From Psychromonas sp. Urea-02u-13 (GTDB taxonomy: Bacteria; Pseudomonadota; Gammaproteobacteria; Enterobacterales; Psychromonadaceae): a stretch of DNA of 64,000 nucleotides. Where the stretch lies: assembly GCF_002835995.1 (NCBI RefSeq), contig NZ_PJBZ01000042.1, forward strand, positions 1 to 64,000, read 5' to 3'. Below, piece by piece: positions 36,707 to 47,636 of this stretch (position 1 is the first letter of the stretch; every line of letters starts with the position of its first letter). The translations under genes and the position numbers were made by a program. The notes beneath the pieces were generated by a model that saw nothing but the letters and a program-made list of their open reading frames with translations, was not told the origin of the DNA and searched no databases.

Positions 36707-39700
36707 AGCTGAATCTCTTTAAGGTGCTGGGTAAACAGTTGGCTTTGGTCTAAAACCAAGGCCAATGCCTCAAGAGTTGGATGGCTGTATAGCGTCGATA
36801 TATTGATCGAAAAACCCAACTGATGACATTGCCTGATAACCTTGATCGCAGCGTATTCATCCCCACCAAGCTGAAAGAAGTGACTGGTTTTATGCAAGTC
36901 AGTCGTGTCCAAAATAGCAGCCCATATACTGTTTAGAATGCGTTCACTATTCGTATCAAGTGGTTGGTCTGCTTTTTTTGTTTTTCTCCTCCTTTTGCTC
37001 GTTGCCAATTGCGCTAGCGCTTTAAGATCCACTTTACCATTGGCTGTAAGCGGTAACGTTGCCAAGAAAAATAAACGTTTAGGTACCATATAAGCTGGTA
37101 ACTGCTGAATCAAATAACCGTTAACTTGATCGGCGTCGAGTGATGCAGTATCCCCGACGATAAATGCAGCCAGCGTTTTGTCTTTATTACCGACGGCCAT
37201 GGTGATAGCCCTTTGTACATAAGGAATATTATTTAGGGCCGCCTCAATCTCTCCCAATTCGATGCGGTAGCCACCTATTTTCACTTGTTTATCTTTGCGC
37301 CCCAAAAACTCAATGGTACCGTCTGGCCAGTAACAGCCCATATCGCCAGTGCGATACCAAGGTTGACCATCAATACGAATAAATTGTGCCGCCGTTTTCT
37401 CAGGATCGTTAAAATACCCGAGTGCGACACCATCACCGCCAATCCATAGCTCACCAGCTACCCAGTTAGGGCAGTCGCGACCAAAGTCATCGACCACGCG
37501 ATATTGCTGCCTTGGCAAAGGGTAACCATATGGGATAGAGCGCCAATGAGGTTTAACGTCCTGAACATCAAAAATATTGGACCAAATAGACGCTTCAGTG
37601 GCGCCCCCCATTGCAATGAATTGGCCATGTTCACGAAATTCTCGATATCGCGGAGGTAAATCTAAACCAATCCAGTCACCAGAGAGCATCGTTAAACGCA
37701 GTTTCGATGGGGCGTTGGATTTGAAACTGCTTGCATAGGTCAACAACATATCAAACAGCGCTGGCACACTGTTCCACATAGTAACTTGATGCGTCTCGAT
37801 GGCCTCACTCCACGCTTTTGGATCGCGGCGCTGCAATTCATCAACTAACACGATAGCGCCCCCAGCCGATAATAGTCCGAAAATATCGTAGACCGATAAG
37901 TCAAAATGTAGGGCAGATAGGGCCAGCACTCGGTCATCAGAGTTTACACTGTAACGCTGATTCAATGCTAAGCAAGTGTTGAGGGCGCCTTGATGTGAAA
38001 TAACGACGCCTTTAGGCGTACCAGTGGATCCCGAGGTGTAGATGATATAAGCAGGTTGAGTTGGATCGACACGCTGAACCTTCGGCATCGGTTGGCCCAA
38101 ACTTGCATTTTCCCAATCTAAGTAAGTAAAACTGGCAGTCGTGCGCGGCGCATTTTCGGCGGCGTTTGAGGTACCATTTCCCGCTGTAAGCACGATAGCA
38201 ACATCCGCCTCTCGGTAGATTAGTTCGCGTCTTTCTTTTGGCTGATCAAGCGATACTGGTACGTAGACGGCTCCCGCGAACAGTATGCCGAAAACAGATA
38301 CTATTTGGCCAATACCTTTGTCCATACTCACCGCAACACGATCGCCAGGCATAACCCCCATAGAAGCTAACGTACCAGCACAGCGACGAGCTTGGCTCGC
38401 GAGTGTTTGATAATCCAGCGTGCGACTACCGTCGATGACTGCTGGAGCCATTGGCGACTGCGCGGCATGCAGCCAAAAACTATCGTAGAGCAAGCCATTT
38501 GGGAGAAGGTTGTCACTCACATCATTGAGTCGACTTCGCACACGCAGCTGTTCAGCGGGCAATAAATCGGACAAAGATTGATTCCACAAACCGCTCGATT
38601 GGCAGAGTTCAGTCACTAATTTTATATATGCAGTGAACATGTCGTCGATCATGTCATCAGGGAAGAGAGCATCGAGACTGTCCCACTGTAAGATGATGCC
38701 TCCTTTCGAAACGAAAGCATGGAGTGCAAGCCAAGTCGTCGGTGACTGCGTGCATCCCCAGCCAGATGTGCCCAATGTAGTTTTAATCGATTTACAGTGG
38801 TGGTCTTGATTACCGTCGAGTTGGCTAGAGAAGGATACAGCGGCTGTATACCGGTGCTCTTGCGATATGCCACGTAAATCGCGAACAAGATCAAAGATAG
38901 GTATTTGTCTGAATGGGTAAGCGGTGTCAAACGTTGCCTGATTGCCTTTGGCTAAAGTGTGGAAGTGAGCGCCAAAACCGTTCAGGCCAACAAGTAGCGG
39001 TTGAGTAAGATCGCCAATAAGATGGGCTACATTGGGGGTTTGACTATTACGCTCGTTGAGGTCAAAACGGATGAGCATGTCTTTTTGATTGCTCCAACGC
39101 GATAATACAACACTGAATATACTGGCGAGTGCGATATCAGAGCTTACTTGATATTGCTTGGCAATAGATTGAAATTGCTTCCATTCAGCGCCAGTAATGG
39201 TGGCAGAGCGTCGTTTAAAACCGGTGTCTCGAGCTTGCTCGGGTTCACATTTCAGTGGCAGATTAGGCGGACAGGGTAACTGCAATAACTGTTCGTCCCA
39301 AAAACGTGTGTTTAGTCCTGTTTTTTCTTGTCGAATTTTAATGTGCTGTGTGAGCGCCTCCAATATTTGCGAATGTGTAGCCAACGTAGGCAAAAGTAAT
39401 CCACGTTGAAGCTGACAGAGTTCGTTGAAAAACAGATTAGCGCTTGTGTGGTCAATGGCGATGCTAGTAAACCGAATATGCAACCGGTATTTATTTGCTG
39501 GTAACAAGGATAGATGCACTTCAAAAGGGTACTTTGATTTTGAGTGAGTCAGTGTCGCTCGGGTACGCGCTAAATGCTCCGCTGCGGCAATTTCCGAGTA
39601 AGAGTGTAAATCGTATATAGGCAATCTGTAGGGTTGGCTATCACTGTTTATTTGTAGGTAAAAGTCGTCGGTGAATAACGCATTGAGCATAGGATGACGC

Positions 39701-39891
39701 TGTACTAAAATAGTAATACAGTGCTCTAACGTCGAGACATTAATATTTTCGCCATTGAATTCTTGATAAAAAAGATTAGAAGGGCAGTGGTTATCAGGCC
39801 ACTGTCCTTGATTGGATAACTGCCAAACTTGTCTGGGTGTTAGCGCTAAGGTTATGCTTTTCTCAACGGATTGAGCATCTGATTGGGTCAT
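36703..39891 (-). CDS. angR: Siderophore NRPS: Cy-like, adenylation (Cys) and carrier-like domains
   Basis: The protein of about 1062 residues has a Cy-like domain (about 15-430), an adenylation domain (about 455-900: YIIYTSGSTGTPKGV, YRTGDMG, LTANGKVD) and a carrier-like end. My reading of the specificity positions is D-L-Y-N-M-S-M-I-W-K, two conservative changes from the usual cysteine code. The Cy motif is TxxxxDxxS (first Asp is Thr), and the carrier reads FFQLGGDEYAAIKV, with Glu in place of the phosphopantetheine Ser (codon 36856-36858). The pJM1 AngR protein is likewise known to have defective Cy and carrier motifs. Start 39891 is preferred; 39921 also fits. Confidence 0.92.
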   Translation of the reverse strand: MTQSDAQSVEKSITLALTPRQVWQLSNQGQWPDNHCPSNLFYQEFNGENINVSTLEHCITILVQRHPMLNALFTDDFYLQINSDSQPYRLPIYDLHSYSEIAAAEHLARTRATLTHSKSKYPFEVHLSLLPANKYRLHIRFTSIAIDHTSANLFFNELCQLQRGLLLPTLATHSQILEALTQHIKIRQEKTGLNTRFWDEQLLQLPCPPNLPLKCEPEQARDTGFKRRSATITGAEWKQFQSIAKQYQVSSDIALASIFSVVLSRWSNQKDMLIRFDLNERNSQTPNVAHLIGDLTQPLLVGLNGFGAHFHTLAKGNQATFDTAYPFRQIPIFDLVRDLRGISQEHRYTAAVSFSSQLDGNQDHHCKSIKTTLGTSGWGCTQSPTTWLALHAFVSKGGIILQWDSLDALFPDDMIDDMFTAYIKLVTELCQSSGLWNQSLSDLLPAEQLRVRSRLNDVSDNLLPNGLLYDSFWLHAAQSPMAPAVIDGSRTLDYQTLASQARRCAGTLASMGVMPGDRVAVSMDKGIGQIVSVFGILFAGAVYVPVSLDQPKERRELIYREADVAIVLTAGNGTSNAAENAPRTTASFTYLDWENASLGQPMPKVQRVDPTQPAYIIYTSGSTGTPKGVVISHQGALNTCLALNQRYSVNSDDRVLALSALHFDLSVYDIFGLLSAGGAIVLVDELQRRDPKAWSEAIETHQVTMWNSVPALFDMLLTYASSFKSNAPSKLRLTMLSGDWIGLDLPPRYREFREHGQFIAMGGATEASIWSNIFDVQDVKPHWRSIPYGYPLPRQQYRVVDDFGRDCPNWVAGELWIGGDGVALGYFNDPEKTAAQFIRIDGQPWYRTGDMGCYWPDGTIEFLGRKDKQVKIGGYRIELGEIEAALNNIPYVQRAITMAVGNKDKTLAAFIVGDTASLDADQVNGYLIQQLPAYMVPKRLFFLATLPLTANGKVDLKALAQLATSKRRRKTKKADQPLDTNSERILNSIWAAILDTTDLHKTSHFFQLGGDEYAAIKVIRQCHQLGFSINISTLYSHPTLEALALVLDQSQLFTQHLKEIQL

Positions 39892-39967
39892 GATGTCGTT
39901 CTCATTTTTTAATTTGAGCATGCTAGCGTGATAAAACGCGGGGCTAGAATATAAAGGGAGCCATCGT

Positions 39968-39994
39968 TAAGCCATTAACTTGTAGTTAATGGCT
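39968..39994 (-). promoter_or_regulatory. Hairpin between fatA and angR
   Basis: A perfect 11-bp stem (AAGCCATTAAC / GTTAATGGCTT) with a 5-nt loop lies 18 bp after the fatA stop and has no T run after it. In the pJM1 fat-ang operon, transcription is attenuated at a hairpin near the fatA stop codon under control of the antisense RNA beta. The same location here suggests a similar partial terminator. Confidence 0.6.
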
Positions 39995-40012
39995 TATGAA
40001 AGGGAGTTAAAG

Positions 40013-42199
40013 TTAAAAATCTACCGTGGCGGAAAGCATGGCTGTGCGTGGTGCGCCCAGTCCCATTTGGTTATAATGCGTACTTGTCCAATATGCTTTA
40101 TTAGCGACGTTTTTAACCGCGAGTCTCCACGTGACTTTTTGATCCGCGATTGCAGATTCGTATCGCGCACCAACATCAAAAATGGTTTGCCCCGGTAAGG
40201 ACCTCGCATTGTTTTTATCAATGTATTGCTTGGACATGTAGTTAGTTTGGCCGATCAAAGTCAGTTCACGAAGGGCTGGGATGTTCCACTCCAATGCCAA
40301 TTTAGCTTGAAACTCTGGTACGCTGGTCGCTTTTTTCCCTTCTTCTTCTGATTTTGTCGACTTGGTGATTTCCGCATCTACATAAGAAAGACCACCTGTC
40401 AGTGAGTAATTTTCGAGTACGGTGCCATAAAAGCCCCATTCAACGCCTCGATTTCGTTGCTCGCCGCCAAAGGAATATACGGTTGTGTCTGGATTAGTAT
40501 AACTATTCGGTTGCTTGGTTTCATACATACTCACAGTATGAGAAAAGTCGTCAAACCTAAGTTTGATACCCGCCTCTGATTGCTTGGTTTTTTGTGGTGC
40601 AAATGTCTCACCAATATTAGCGGTCCCACGAGGGGCTGACTTACCATTAGTCAGACCTTCGGCATAGTTAGCATACAGGGAGGCGGACGGTGATAACTTG
40701 TACAGTATGGCGGCCGCTGGCGTATATGCACTTTCATCCAATTTTTCTGTCGAAAATGAGGTGAATTCATACTCCACATTTTGCAGGCGGATCCCCAACG
40801 TTATCTGAAGGTCACCATCGGCGAAAGAAAGCGTGTCTGCAATACCGTAACTGACTAATGTTGCATCCGTAGCCATCAGAAATGACGCTTCATAATTACT
40901 GTTGCTTGGACCCCATACCGGATTATAAATATTGGTCACCCAAGGCGCTGGTGTACGATTACCTGCGACAGCATCCTCTTTATCTTCTCGATAATAGGTG
41001 GAGTTAATCACCAGTTCATGCCCGATTGGCCCAGTTTCAAAATTCGTTCTTATTCCTACCTCGCCGGAATAGCGCTTAAGATTCAAGTCTACGTACCCAA
41101 GCGTCGTTTCTAGATCGCCAGCATTGTTAATAATTTTTCCTGTTCTAACAGCGTTGGATTCAAATTCAGTACGACTCGCCCCGGCAGCTGCATACGTGGT
41201 GATGTGTTCGTTGATGTTCAACTCACCGCGGATCATCATCCCCTTATCTTTTTCATCGTTAAATGACCAGTCAGGGTTAAGCAAAGTGTCAGCATCTGGT
41301 GGCGGCGGAATATCCACTCCGGAAGCGATCGTCAAACCTCGTGTTGGCCCGTTTACGTGTTCTTCAGTCATGTAAAAGTCAGCTTCTAGCAGGGCATTGT
41401 CACCGCGCCAATCAAAGCCTAACGAGACCATTTTAGCTTGTTTGTCTTGCCCATCGATAGCGCTGTCGCCATCTCTTAACATGCCGTTTACGCGGATACC
41501 AAATTGTTCGTTATCACCAAACCTGCGACCGATATCCCCGTGGACACCGTACTGGGATTCTGACATATAAGTGCCGGTGAGTGAGGTATTGGGTATATTT
41601 CCCGCTCGTTTTGGCTTCAGGTTAATTGAACCGCCTACCGAACCATTGGGTGACATACCATTAAGTAGCGAAGAAGGACCTTTTAGTACGTCAATGCTCT
41701 GATACATCTCGGGAGTGCTGCGATAATACGGAGCGATACCATACAAGCCATTAAACATAACATCGCCAATATCAGATCTAAATCCGCGGATGGTGATACT
41801 TTCAATGTTTTCCCCGGTGACACCACTGGTAAACACCGATGGGTCGGATGCAGAAATAACATCAGATATATCCTGTGCCTGTTGGTCGGCAATGTATTTC
41901 TCGGTATAGCTGATGGTGTTAAAGGGCGTGTCCATCAAATCTTTGTCACCCAGCATACCCATTTTGCCATTAATTGAAATTTGACCAGAGGCAAAGGTTT
42001 CATCGGCTTCGCCATACACAGTGTATACAGTGGTTTCTGACGTGACTTGCTCTTCCGCATATGTGATACCAAGAGGCAGAGCAGCCAAGCCGAGTTGGAG
42101 ACCAACGAGTAGCGCAATTTTTGTGGCTCGAGGCCTTTTAGACTGAGCGCATGAAACCGATAGGGCAGAAGCCTCCGTCTGTAGGGAGTAATGGGTCAT
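40013..42199 (-). CDS. fatA: TonB-dependent ferric siderophore receptor
   Basis: The protein of about 728 residues has a signal peptide, a plug domain ([39 protein letters not shown]) and a 22-strand-type barrel ending in aromatic Phe (MLSATVDF). It imports ferric anguibactin-type siderophore across the outer membrane. The ATG at 42199 has AAGGAAGG upstream; the longer in-frame start at 42325 overlaps fatB and lacks such a site. It is fourth in the fatD-C-B-A-angR-angT order. Confidence 0.95.
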   Translation of the reverse strand: MTHYSLQTEASALSVSCAQSKRPRATKIALLVGLQLGLAALPLGITYAEEQVTSETTVYTVYGEADETFASGQISINGKMGMLGDKDLMDTPFNTISYTEKYIADQQAQDISDVISASDPSVFTSGVTGENIESITIRGFRSDIGDVMFNGLYGIAPYYRSTPEMYQSIDVLKGPSSLLNGMSPNGSVGGSINLKPKRAGNIPNTSLTGTYMSESQYGVHGDIGRRFGDNEQFGIRVNGMLRDGDSAIDGQDKQAKMVSLGFDWRGDNALLEADFYMTEEHVNGPTRGLTIASGVDIPPPPDADTLLNPDWSFNDEKDKGMMIRGELNINEHITTYAAAGASRTEFESNAVRTGKIINNAGDLETTLGYVDLNLKRYSGEVGIRTNFETGPIGHELVINSTYYREDKEDAVAGNRTPAPWVTNIYNPVWGPSNSNYEASFLMATDATLVSYGIADTLSFADGDLQITLGIRLQNVEYEFTSFSTEKLDESAYTPAAAILYKLSPSASLYANYAEGLTNGKSAPRGTANIGETFAPQKTKQSEAGIKLRFDDFSHTVSMYETKQPNSYTNPDTTVYSFGGEQRNRGVEWGFYGTVLENYSLTGGLSYVDAEITKSTKSEEEGKKATSVPEFQAKLALEWNIPALRELTLIGQTNYMSKQYIDKNNARSLPGQTIFDVGARYESAIADQKVTWRLAVKNVANKAYWTSTHYNQMGLGAPRTAMLSATVDF

Positions 42200-42296
42200 T
42201 GTCGTACCTTCCTTAATTTTATTAAAATGAATTATAGAGTCATAGTTATTGTTTAATTGGGCGCTATAAGCCCAACCTGTTAGAAAATAAGATGAG

Positions 42297-43265
42297 CTAG
42301 CTTTGGTAACCTTTGATAATGTCATCGATCACTATTTTCAATGACGTCACACTTGCAGCTGTGATATACCAAGCATCCGCGTCAACCAAAATCACCTTGC
42401 CATTTTTCCACGCTTTAGTTTGGCGCAAGAGTGGGTTAGCCAAACGTTCTACATCAATGTTAGGTATGCCCTCCATTACCGCGGTGCGATCGATGATGTA
42501 AAGAATGTCGGGATCTGCTTGGTTGATAAACTCGCTCGAAACTGGCTGACCATGGAGGCTGGTCGCTATTTCTGTACTGGCGGGTTTGACCCCCAAAACA
42601 TCGAATACAAAACCGTAGCGAGACTCAAGACCAAATGAACTGAATGAGCCATTGTTGTGCATGACCACTAAAGCAGTTTCAGGACGGTCAGACGTGGCCG
42701 CAAGCACTTGCTCGACCTTAGCATCAATTTCAGCCACTTTTTGCTGCGCTAATGCTTGCTTGTCAAAAATTTCACCAAGATCCAATAAATGCTGCTTTAT
42801 AACCTCAAGGTGATTACTTTGGCTGTTTCTAAAATCCACATCAAAGTGTAGCGTGGGAGCAAGTTCAGAAAGCGCTTGATACTGATTAGCATGAAGCGGA
42901 GTCATTAATATCAGGTCGGGTTTAAGGGCGTATATTTTTTCCATATTTGGCTGCACGATGGATCCGAGATCTCGCACATTGTCATCGTTTTTATATTTCG
43001 CCAAAAAGTGAGGCACAAAGTCTTTAACCATGCCAGCAATGGGCACGCCGAGTTGATCTAAGAAGTCCACTTCATTCATATCCAGCGCTGCAACTCGTTG
43101 TGGCCGATGGGAAATCACGGTTTGCCCTAGGTTGTGATCAACCACAATGGGGGTATCTAACTCCTGAATGATGACAGGCTGAGTCGTTTGTTGCTCACAA
43201 CCGGTTAAGGTCACAAGCGTACTGAAAGCCAGCGCGATAGCCAGACTGAGGGTTCTCGTTAACAT
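42297..43265 (-). CDS. fatB: Ferric siderophore periplasmic-binding lipoprotein
   Basis: The 322-residue lipoprotein has a lipobox (LVTLTGC, Cys about 23) and a helical-backbone FecB/FepB-like binding fold ([21 protein letters not shown] ... [10 protein letters not shown]). It carries the ferric siderophore from FatA to the FatCD permease. An AAGGAG lies upstream. It is 35 bp after fatC. Confidence 0.95.
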   Translation of the reverse strand: MLTRTLSLAIALAFSTLVTLTGCEQQTTQPVIIQELDTPIVVDHNLGQTVISHRPQRVAALDMNEVDFLDQLGVPIAGMVKDFVPHFLAKYKNDDNVRDLGSIVQPNMEKIYALKPDLILMTPLHANQYQALSELAPTLHFDVDFRNSQSNHLEVIKQHLLDLGEIFDKQALAQQKVAEIDAKVEQVLAATSDRPETALVVMHNNGSFSSFGLESRYGFVFDVLGVKPASTEIATSLHGQPVSSEFINQADPDILYIIDRTAVMEGIPNIDVERLANPLLRQTKAWKNGKVILVDADAWYITAASVTSLKIVIDDIIKGYQS

Positions 43266-43299
43266 GAATAATCTCCTTTATTGTGGGTGGAATGTTAAT

Positions 43300-44259
43300 T
43301 TACAATTGTCTTCGTGCACGCATCGTCATGGCGAGGAAATATCCTCCGCATAGGATATTAACGAGTATGGTAACGGTTGTTTTGTAATTGAATAGATGCT
43401 CAACGATGAGTTGAGCAACGATGAACATGATGATGGCGACAGCGCAACCAATCGGCAATGTCACGCGATGCTGACTCGTTCCCGCAAGTGAATAAGCGAT
43501 GTTAGCGACAAAGATCCCCATAAATGCAGTTGGCCCGATTAAGCTTATGGAAACAGCTACTAAAATGGCAATTAGTGCAAAATACTTGGGGATGTAATTA
43601 GCATCATTAAGTCCAAGTGATATAGCTTGATCGCGGCCTAATCCGACAACATCGAGCTCGCGAATACATTTTTTAGCTATGATCGCAGTGGCGGCCAATG
43701 TACCCGCAGCGCAAAGTAATATGGCGGGTTTAGCTCGGTCAAAAGAGGCATAACTCAACCCTTGGAAGACAGAAAACTCGCCCGGACTAATCCTTAATTG
43801 AATAAATTGTGCCAACGTGGTCAACACCATTGTAAGGACAAAACCGATCAATAAAACTTGGTACATGTCTCGCTGGAACTTTTGTATTACCCAATATTGA
43901 ATCGCCAACGAATAGAAAAAAATCAATACCATAGAAATAAAAAAATTACCGACAACGCCTACTATTGCAATGCCTCCGGTGCCGAGAAAAAATAACAACA
44001 GAGCCTGGAAAACGAGATAAATAGATTCGTACCCCATAATGGAAGGGGCCAGAATCCGATTTCCTGCCAAGGTTTGAAAGGTGATGGCGGCGGTCGCAAC
44101 ACAGCATCCGCCAATAAATATAGCCGCTAGTTTCGCCAATCTTTTAGGGATGATGTAATCAAAATCAAATCCGGAACCGACAAATATAAAAGCGACAGAC
44201 AGCAGTAAAACCACGATGGTCATCACCGTTAAAATAAAAGTCGTGTTGGTTGCTCTCAT
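43300..44259 (-). CDS. fatC: Ferric siderophore ABC permease subunit
   Basis: This 319-residue FecCD-family permease has about nine or ten membrane segments. The EAA-like region [24 protein letters not shown] contacts the ATPase, and [24 protein letters not shown] is the conserved C-terminal loop. It is coupled to fatD by a 4-bp overlap and is predicted to form a heterodimer with it. Confidence 0.95.
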   Translation of the reverse strand: MRATNTTFILTVMTIVVLLLSVAFIFVGSGFDFDYIIPKRLAKLAAIFIGGCCVATAAITFQTLAGNRILAPSIMGYESIYLVFQALLLFFLGTGGIAIVGVVGNFFISMVLIFFYSLAIQYWVIQKFQRDMYQVLLIGFVLTMVLTTLAQFIQLRISPGEFSVFQGLSYASFDRAKPAILLCAAGTLAATAIIAKKCIRELDVVGLGRDQAISLGLNDANYIPKYFALIAILVAVSISLIGPTAFMGIFVANIAYSLAGTSQHRVTLPIGCAVAIIMFIVAQLIVEHLFNYKTTVTILVNILCGGYFLAMTMRARRQL

Positions 44260-45200
44260 GCGCGACTCCTTTTGATAATTAAGGCGAGGAACATAACCCC
44301 ACCGATACCGCTAGCAGTCAGGCCAATAGGCACTTCGAAAGGAAAGAGCACCAGTCGACTGATGATGTCACAAAATATCAGTAACGAAGCGCCACCCAGT
44401 GCCACGATTGGCAGCGTTTTTTGCAAATTATCGCCATACCTCAGTGCCACTATGTTCGGGACGACTAAACCGACAAAATGAATAGCGCCGACAGTCACCA
44501 CGGTAACTGCAACGGTAATGGCAACGAGAACAAGGCCAAGTGCCGCGGTTACCGTATAATTGATACCTAAACTTGCAGCCATGTCTTCACCCATCCCCAT
44601 TAAGGTGAATCGGTGAGCAAAAAAATAAGTCAGCAAGGTGATGGGGAAAATTAAAAATATGATCTCATAGTGCCCTTCCACTACCTTAGAAAAGTCGCCT
44701 ATTAACCATCCTTGCATACTTTGTAACATGTTATTTTGATAGGCATAAAACTCAGCAAATGCACTTAGCATTCCGCCAAACATGAGCCCAATAACGGGTA
44801 GTAACGCGGTGTTACTGAATTTTATTTTTCGAATGATAGCGATATAAATTAAGCTTGCAGCGAAACAAAATATAACGGCAAAAAACATTCTATCGAGCTT
44901 GTCTGAAGAAGGGAGGAACACCATCGAAACTAAAATGCCAAGTTTCGCCGCATCCAGTCCCCCCGTGGTGCCAGGTTCTACGAAGCGGTTTCTGACAATG
45001 TGCTGGAGTATGACCCCACTCATTGCTAATCCAGCGCCAGTCAGTATTAAAGCGACAAGCCGAGGTAAGCGACTGGCCGTGACAGGTAGCCAAGCTTGTT
45101 CATTCAATGCGAGAAGAAGCGTCCAATCTATTTGTCTCGCACCAACAAATATAGAAATAAAGCACAGGGACGAAAAAACACCAAATACACGTAACTTCAT
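44256..45200 (-). CDS. fatD: Ferric siderophore ABC permease subunit
   Basis: This 314-residue FecCD-family permease has about nine membrane segments. The family motifs [38 protein letters not shown] and [19 protein letters not shown] are clear. It is the first gene of the minus-strand operon fatD-C-B-A-angR-angT, divergent from angM, with a Fur-box-like site in the gap. Confidence 0.95.
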   Translation of the reverse strand: MKLRVFGVFSSLCFISIFVGARQIDWTLLLALNEQAWLPVTASRLPRLVALILTGAGLAMSGVILQHIVRNRFVEPGTTGGLDAAKLGILVSMVFLPSSDKLDRMFFAVIFCFAASLIYIAIIRKIKFSNTALLPVIGLMFGGMLSAFAEFYAYQNNMLQSMQGWLIGDFSKVVEGHYEIIFLIFPITLLTYFFAHRFTLMGMGEDMAASLGINYTVTAALGLVLVAITVAVTVVTVGAIHFVGLVVPNIVALRYGDNLQKTLPIVALGGASLLIFCDIISRLVLFPFEVPIGLTASGIGGVMFLALIIKRSRA

Positions 45201-45258
45201 TACAACTAAATCTCAACGTTTTATTAACTAAATGATTTACTTGACCTAGGAGGTCAAT

Positions 45259-45277
45259 CTAAATGATAATCAATCGT
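45259..45277 (-). promoter_or_regulatory. Fur box between fatD and angM
   Basis: The core AATGATAATCAAT matches the Fur consensus at 12 of 13 central positions. It lies about 60 bp from the fatD start and about 100 bp from angM, so it could repress both. Confidence 0.75.
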
Positions 45278-45374
45278 AACAGTATCATAACAAGTTGTAA
45301 ATAAATTCATACGCATTTTAATAAGTTAGCGCTACATATAAAATTAAAATGCTCAACGAAGAGTCAGGATGATT

Positions 45375-47531
45375 ATGTTTAACCAACAAACTGAAAAGAA
45401 AAACCTATTGCCGGTCAGTGAATATGAAGAAAAAATATGGATGCAACAATTACAAAAACCACACAGTATGGAGTGGGTCTTAGCATTTTATACTCTGGAT
45501 AGTCGATGTGAAATTGAATACCTTGAAAAGGCAATCCATAAGTTTGTTATGGAAGATGCGCAGTTAAATTTACGCTATTGTTTCACTGAGAGCTATGAAT
45601 TAGAAAAGCAACTCATAACCAATGGCTTTCCAGCGTTAGAGATAAAAATAACAGAGCGCGCTGCGCTTAGTGGTCTTGCCGCAGCTTTACAGAAGCGAGA
45701 TTGGCAGTCTGAATCTCAGGCCCCATTTTTTGCCACCTTGCTACACACAGCGGAAGATTTATATCTTTGTTTAGGTCTGCACCCAATATTAAACGAGATA
45801 ATAAACAAGGAAACGTTAAGCTCTCAGCTTTCAAGCAACTATCAATTATTCAATCAGGAAGGAGAAATTCTGATTTTGCACCCCGCTGAAATAGTCGGGG
45901 TTAACACCGTTGAAGTCAGCGATTCTATTGATAAAATTGCCGACACAATATTAACGGCATTCAAAGAAAGCCTCAATGATCCCGATGTTGAGCTAGATGA
46001 TGACTTTTTTGAAATGGGTGGACATTCACTTTTGGCTACCCGGATCATCGGCAATTTGGTGAACGCGCATAATATCGAAATTAGCTTCAATGACTTCTTT
46101 AAGAGTCCAACAGCACAAGATTTAGCTAAATGTGCCTCGATAAAAAATACCAATGCAGAGCTGAAACCAGCAACACAGGGAGCAAATGTTCACTCAAATC
46201 CCGCCATGGTTGACGAAAAATATCCACTGTCGATGGCCCAATCATTTCTATGGGATTCACACGTTGCAACAGGGATGGGAGCAATATTTAACTTACCTTT
46301 TGCCATTCGTTTTGACGGTGAAGTCGATGAGTACGTTTTCAAGCAAGCTTTTACCGATCTGTTATTAAGACATATTGGGTTAAGAACACTCTTTGTGAAT
46401 CACAATAGTCAGGTCCAGCAACAAGTCATTGATGAGACACAGCTCGGTGACTATCTCTGGTTTTGGAGTAGTGCAGACACGGGGGCAGCCAGTTTAGCAT
46501 CTGAAGCTGCTTATGTTTTTGATTTATCTAGAGAGTTACCACTACGAATACGCTTCTTTAAAGACCAAGACACGAAGCAACAAACATTGTCCTTCCTTAT
46601 CCACCATATGGTCATTGATGAATGGTCACTCAACACATTAATGCCAGAACTTTCTCAAGCTTACATGGCGAGACTTCAAGGAGAAGAGCCAATTTGGGAT
46701 AAACCGGCAAATACAATGCATGAATATGCGGTTACTCAGCAGCGCCGTGGACCTCGCCAAGAAGACTTGAACTATTGGGTTAATCATCTCCAACAGGCAA
46801 CGCCAGGTTTGACACTGCTAGAGAATAAATCATTGGAGGACACAAACCCGACGCCTAATTCAATTGAGGCAAAATGGATAGAGCTGGATTTAGGAAAAAA
46901 TGCTCACAACGTGGTCACAGCCTTGGCAAGAAAGCACAGTTCATCAACCTTTAGCGTGGTCTATTCGGCTATCGCGCAAGCGTTACAGCGCTTAGGTAGC
47001 CTAGATGAATTGGTGATTGGCACATCAGCGTCTGGTCGTGATGATCCGAAGTATTATGATGCGGTTGGTTATTTCACGACTATGGTCGCTCACCGCGTTG
47101 TTTTTGAACCTGAACAAGCCTTTGGTCGTCTGATTGAACATGTCACCGGTACGATTAATGAGAGTATGGTCCATGCCACGGTACCCATTAACCTTGTTCA
47201 GCGAAAATTAGAAATCCCTGCTGAAAATGGCCTTCTGTTTGATGTTTATGTGCAAATTCATGCACACAACGCGCTTTACGGTGCCTTGCAAAAACCACAA
47301 GGACACAAAGTTTCGTATCAGCAGATTTTGCCGAAAAAGACAGAATCTTTGTTCGGGCTACATTTTGAAATTATGGAGAATGTGGTGGATGAGCAACGCA
47401 CGTTGCGTTTAATTGTCACTTATCAGACGGCTCGCTATAACAAAAAACAGATTTTAAAAATAGGTCAAGCGATGAGAGCAGCGCTTATAACAGATCACGT
47501 TTTTGAATCGCCAACTGTCGAAACCATGTAG
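45375..47531 (+). CDS. angM: Siderophore NRPS with carrier and condensation domains (AngM-like)
   Basis: The protein of about 718 residues has an intact carrier domain (FFEMGGHSLLATRI, Ser about residue 218) and a C-terminal condensation domain with HHMVIDE (HHxxxD), about residue 410. The first 150 residues look like the N-terminal lobe of another condensation domain (PVSEYEEKIWMQ, LNLRYCFTES), with the HHxxxD site replaced by LGLHPILNEI. AngM should hold cysteine and then join the dihydroxyphenyl-thiazoline to N-hydroxyhistamine. ATG 45375 has AGGA at a good distance; ATG 45369 is too close to it. Confidence 0.92.
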   Translation: MFNQQTEKKNLLPVSEYEEKIWMQQLQKPHSMEWVLAFYTLDSRCEIEYLEKAIHKFVMEDAQLNLRYCFTESYELEKQLITNGFPALEIKITERAALSGLAAALQKRDWQSESQAPFFATLLHTAEDLYLCLGLHPILNEIINKETLSSQLSSNYQLFNQEGEILILHPAEIVGVNTVEVSDSIDKIADTILTAFKESLNDPDVELDDDFFEMGGHSLLATRIIGNLVNAHNIEISFNDFFKSPTAQDLAKCASIKNTNAELKPATQGANVHSNPAMVDEKYPLSMAQSFLWDSHVATGMGAIFNLPFAIRFDGEVDEYVFKQAFTDLLLRHIGLRTLFVNHNSQVQQQVIDETQLGDYLWFWSSADTGAASLASEAAYVFDLSRELPLRIRFFKDQDTKQQTLSFLIHHMVIDEWSLNTLMPELSQAYMARLQGEEPIWDKPANTMHEYAVTQQRRGPRQEDLNYWVNHLQQATPGLTLLENKSLEDTNPTPNSIEAKWIELDLGKNAHNVVTALARKHSSSTFSVVYSAIAQALQRLGSLDELVIGTSASGRDDPKYYDAVGYFTTMVAHRVVFEPEQAFGRLIEHVTGTINESMVHATVPINLVQRKLEIPAENGLLFDVYVQIHAHNALYGALQKPQGHKVSYQQILPKKTESLFGLHFEIMENVVDEQRTLRLIVTYQTARYNKKQILKIGQAMRAALITDHVFESPTVETM

Positions 47532-47547
47532 TAACAATAACTAAAAA

Positions 47548-47632
47548 CATGGCCAATTTTAACTTCTAGAATGGCCATGGAGTTTCTCGTCAAAACCTAT
47601 TCATGCCAGATTGCACAGGCAATCTGGTTTGC
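47548..47632. terminator. Convergent terminator region between angM and angE
   Basis: Two hairpins lie in the gap: CATGGCCA / TGGCCATG with a long loop (about 47548-47579), and CCAGATTGC / GCAATCTGG with a 4-nt loop (about 47604-47625). They separate the converging angM and angE transcripts. T runs are weak. Confidence 0.55.
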
Positions 47633-47636
47633 TATT

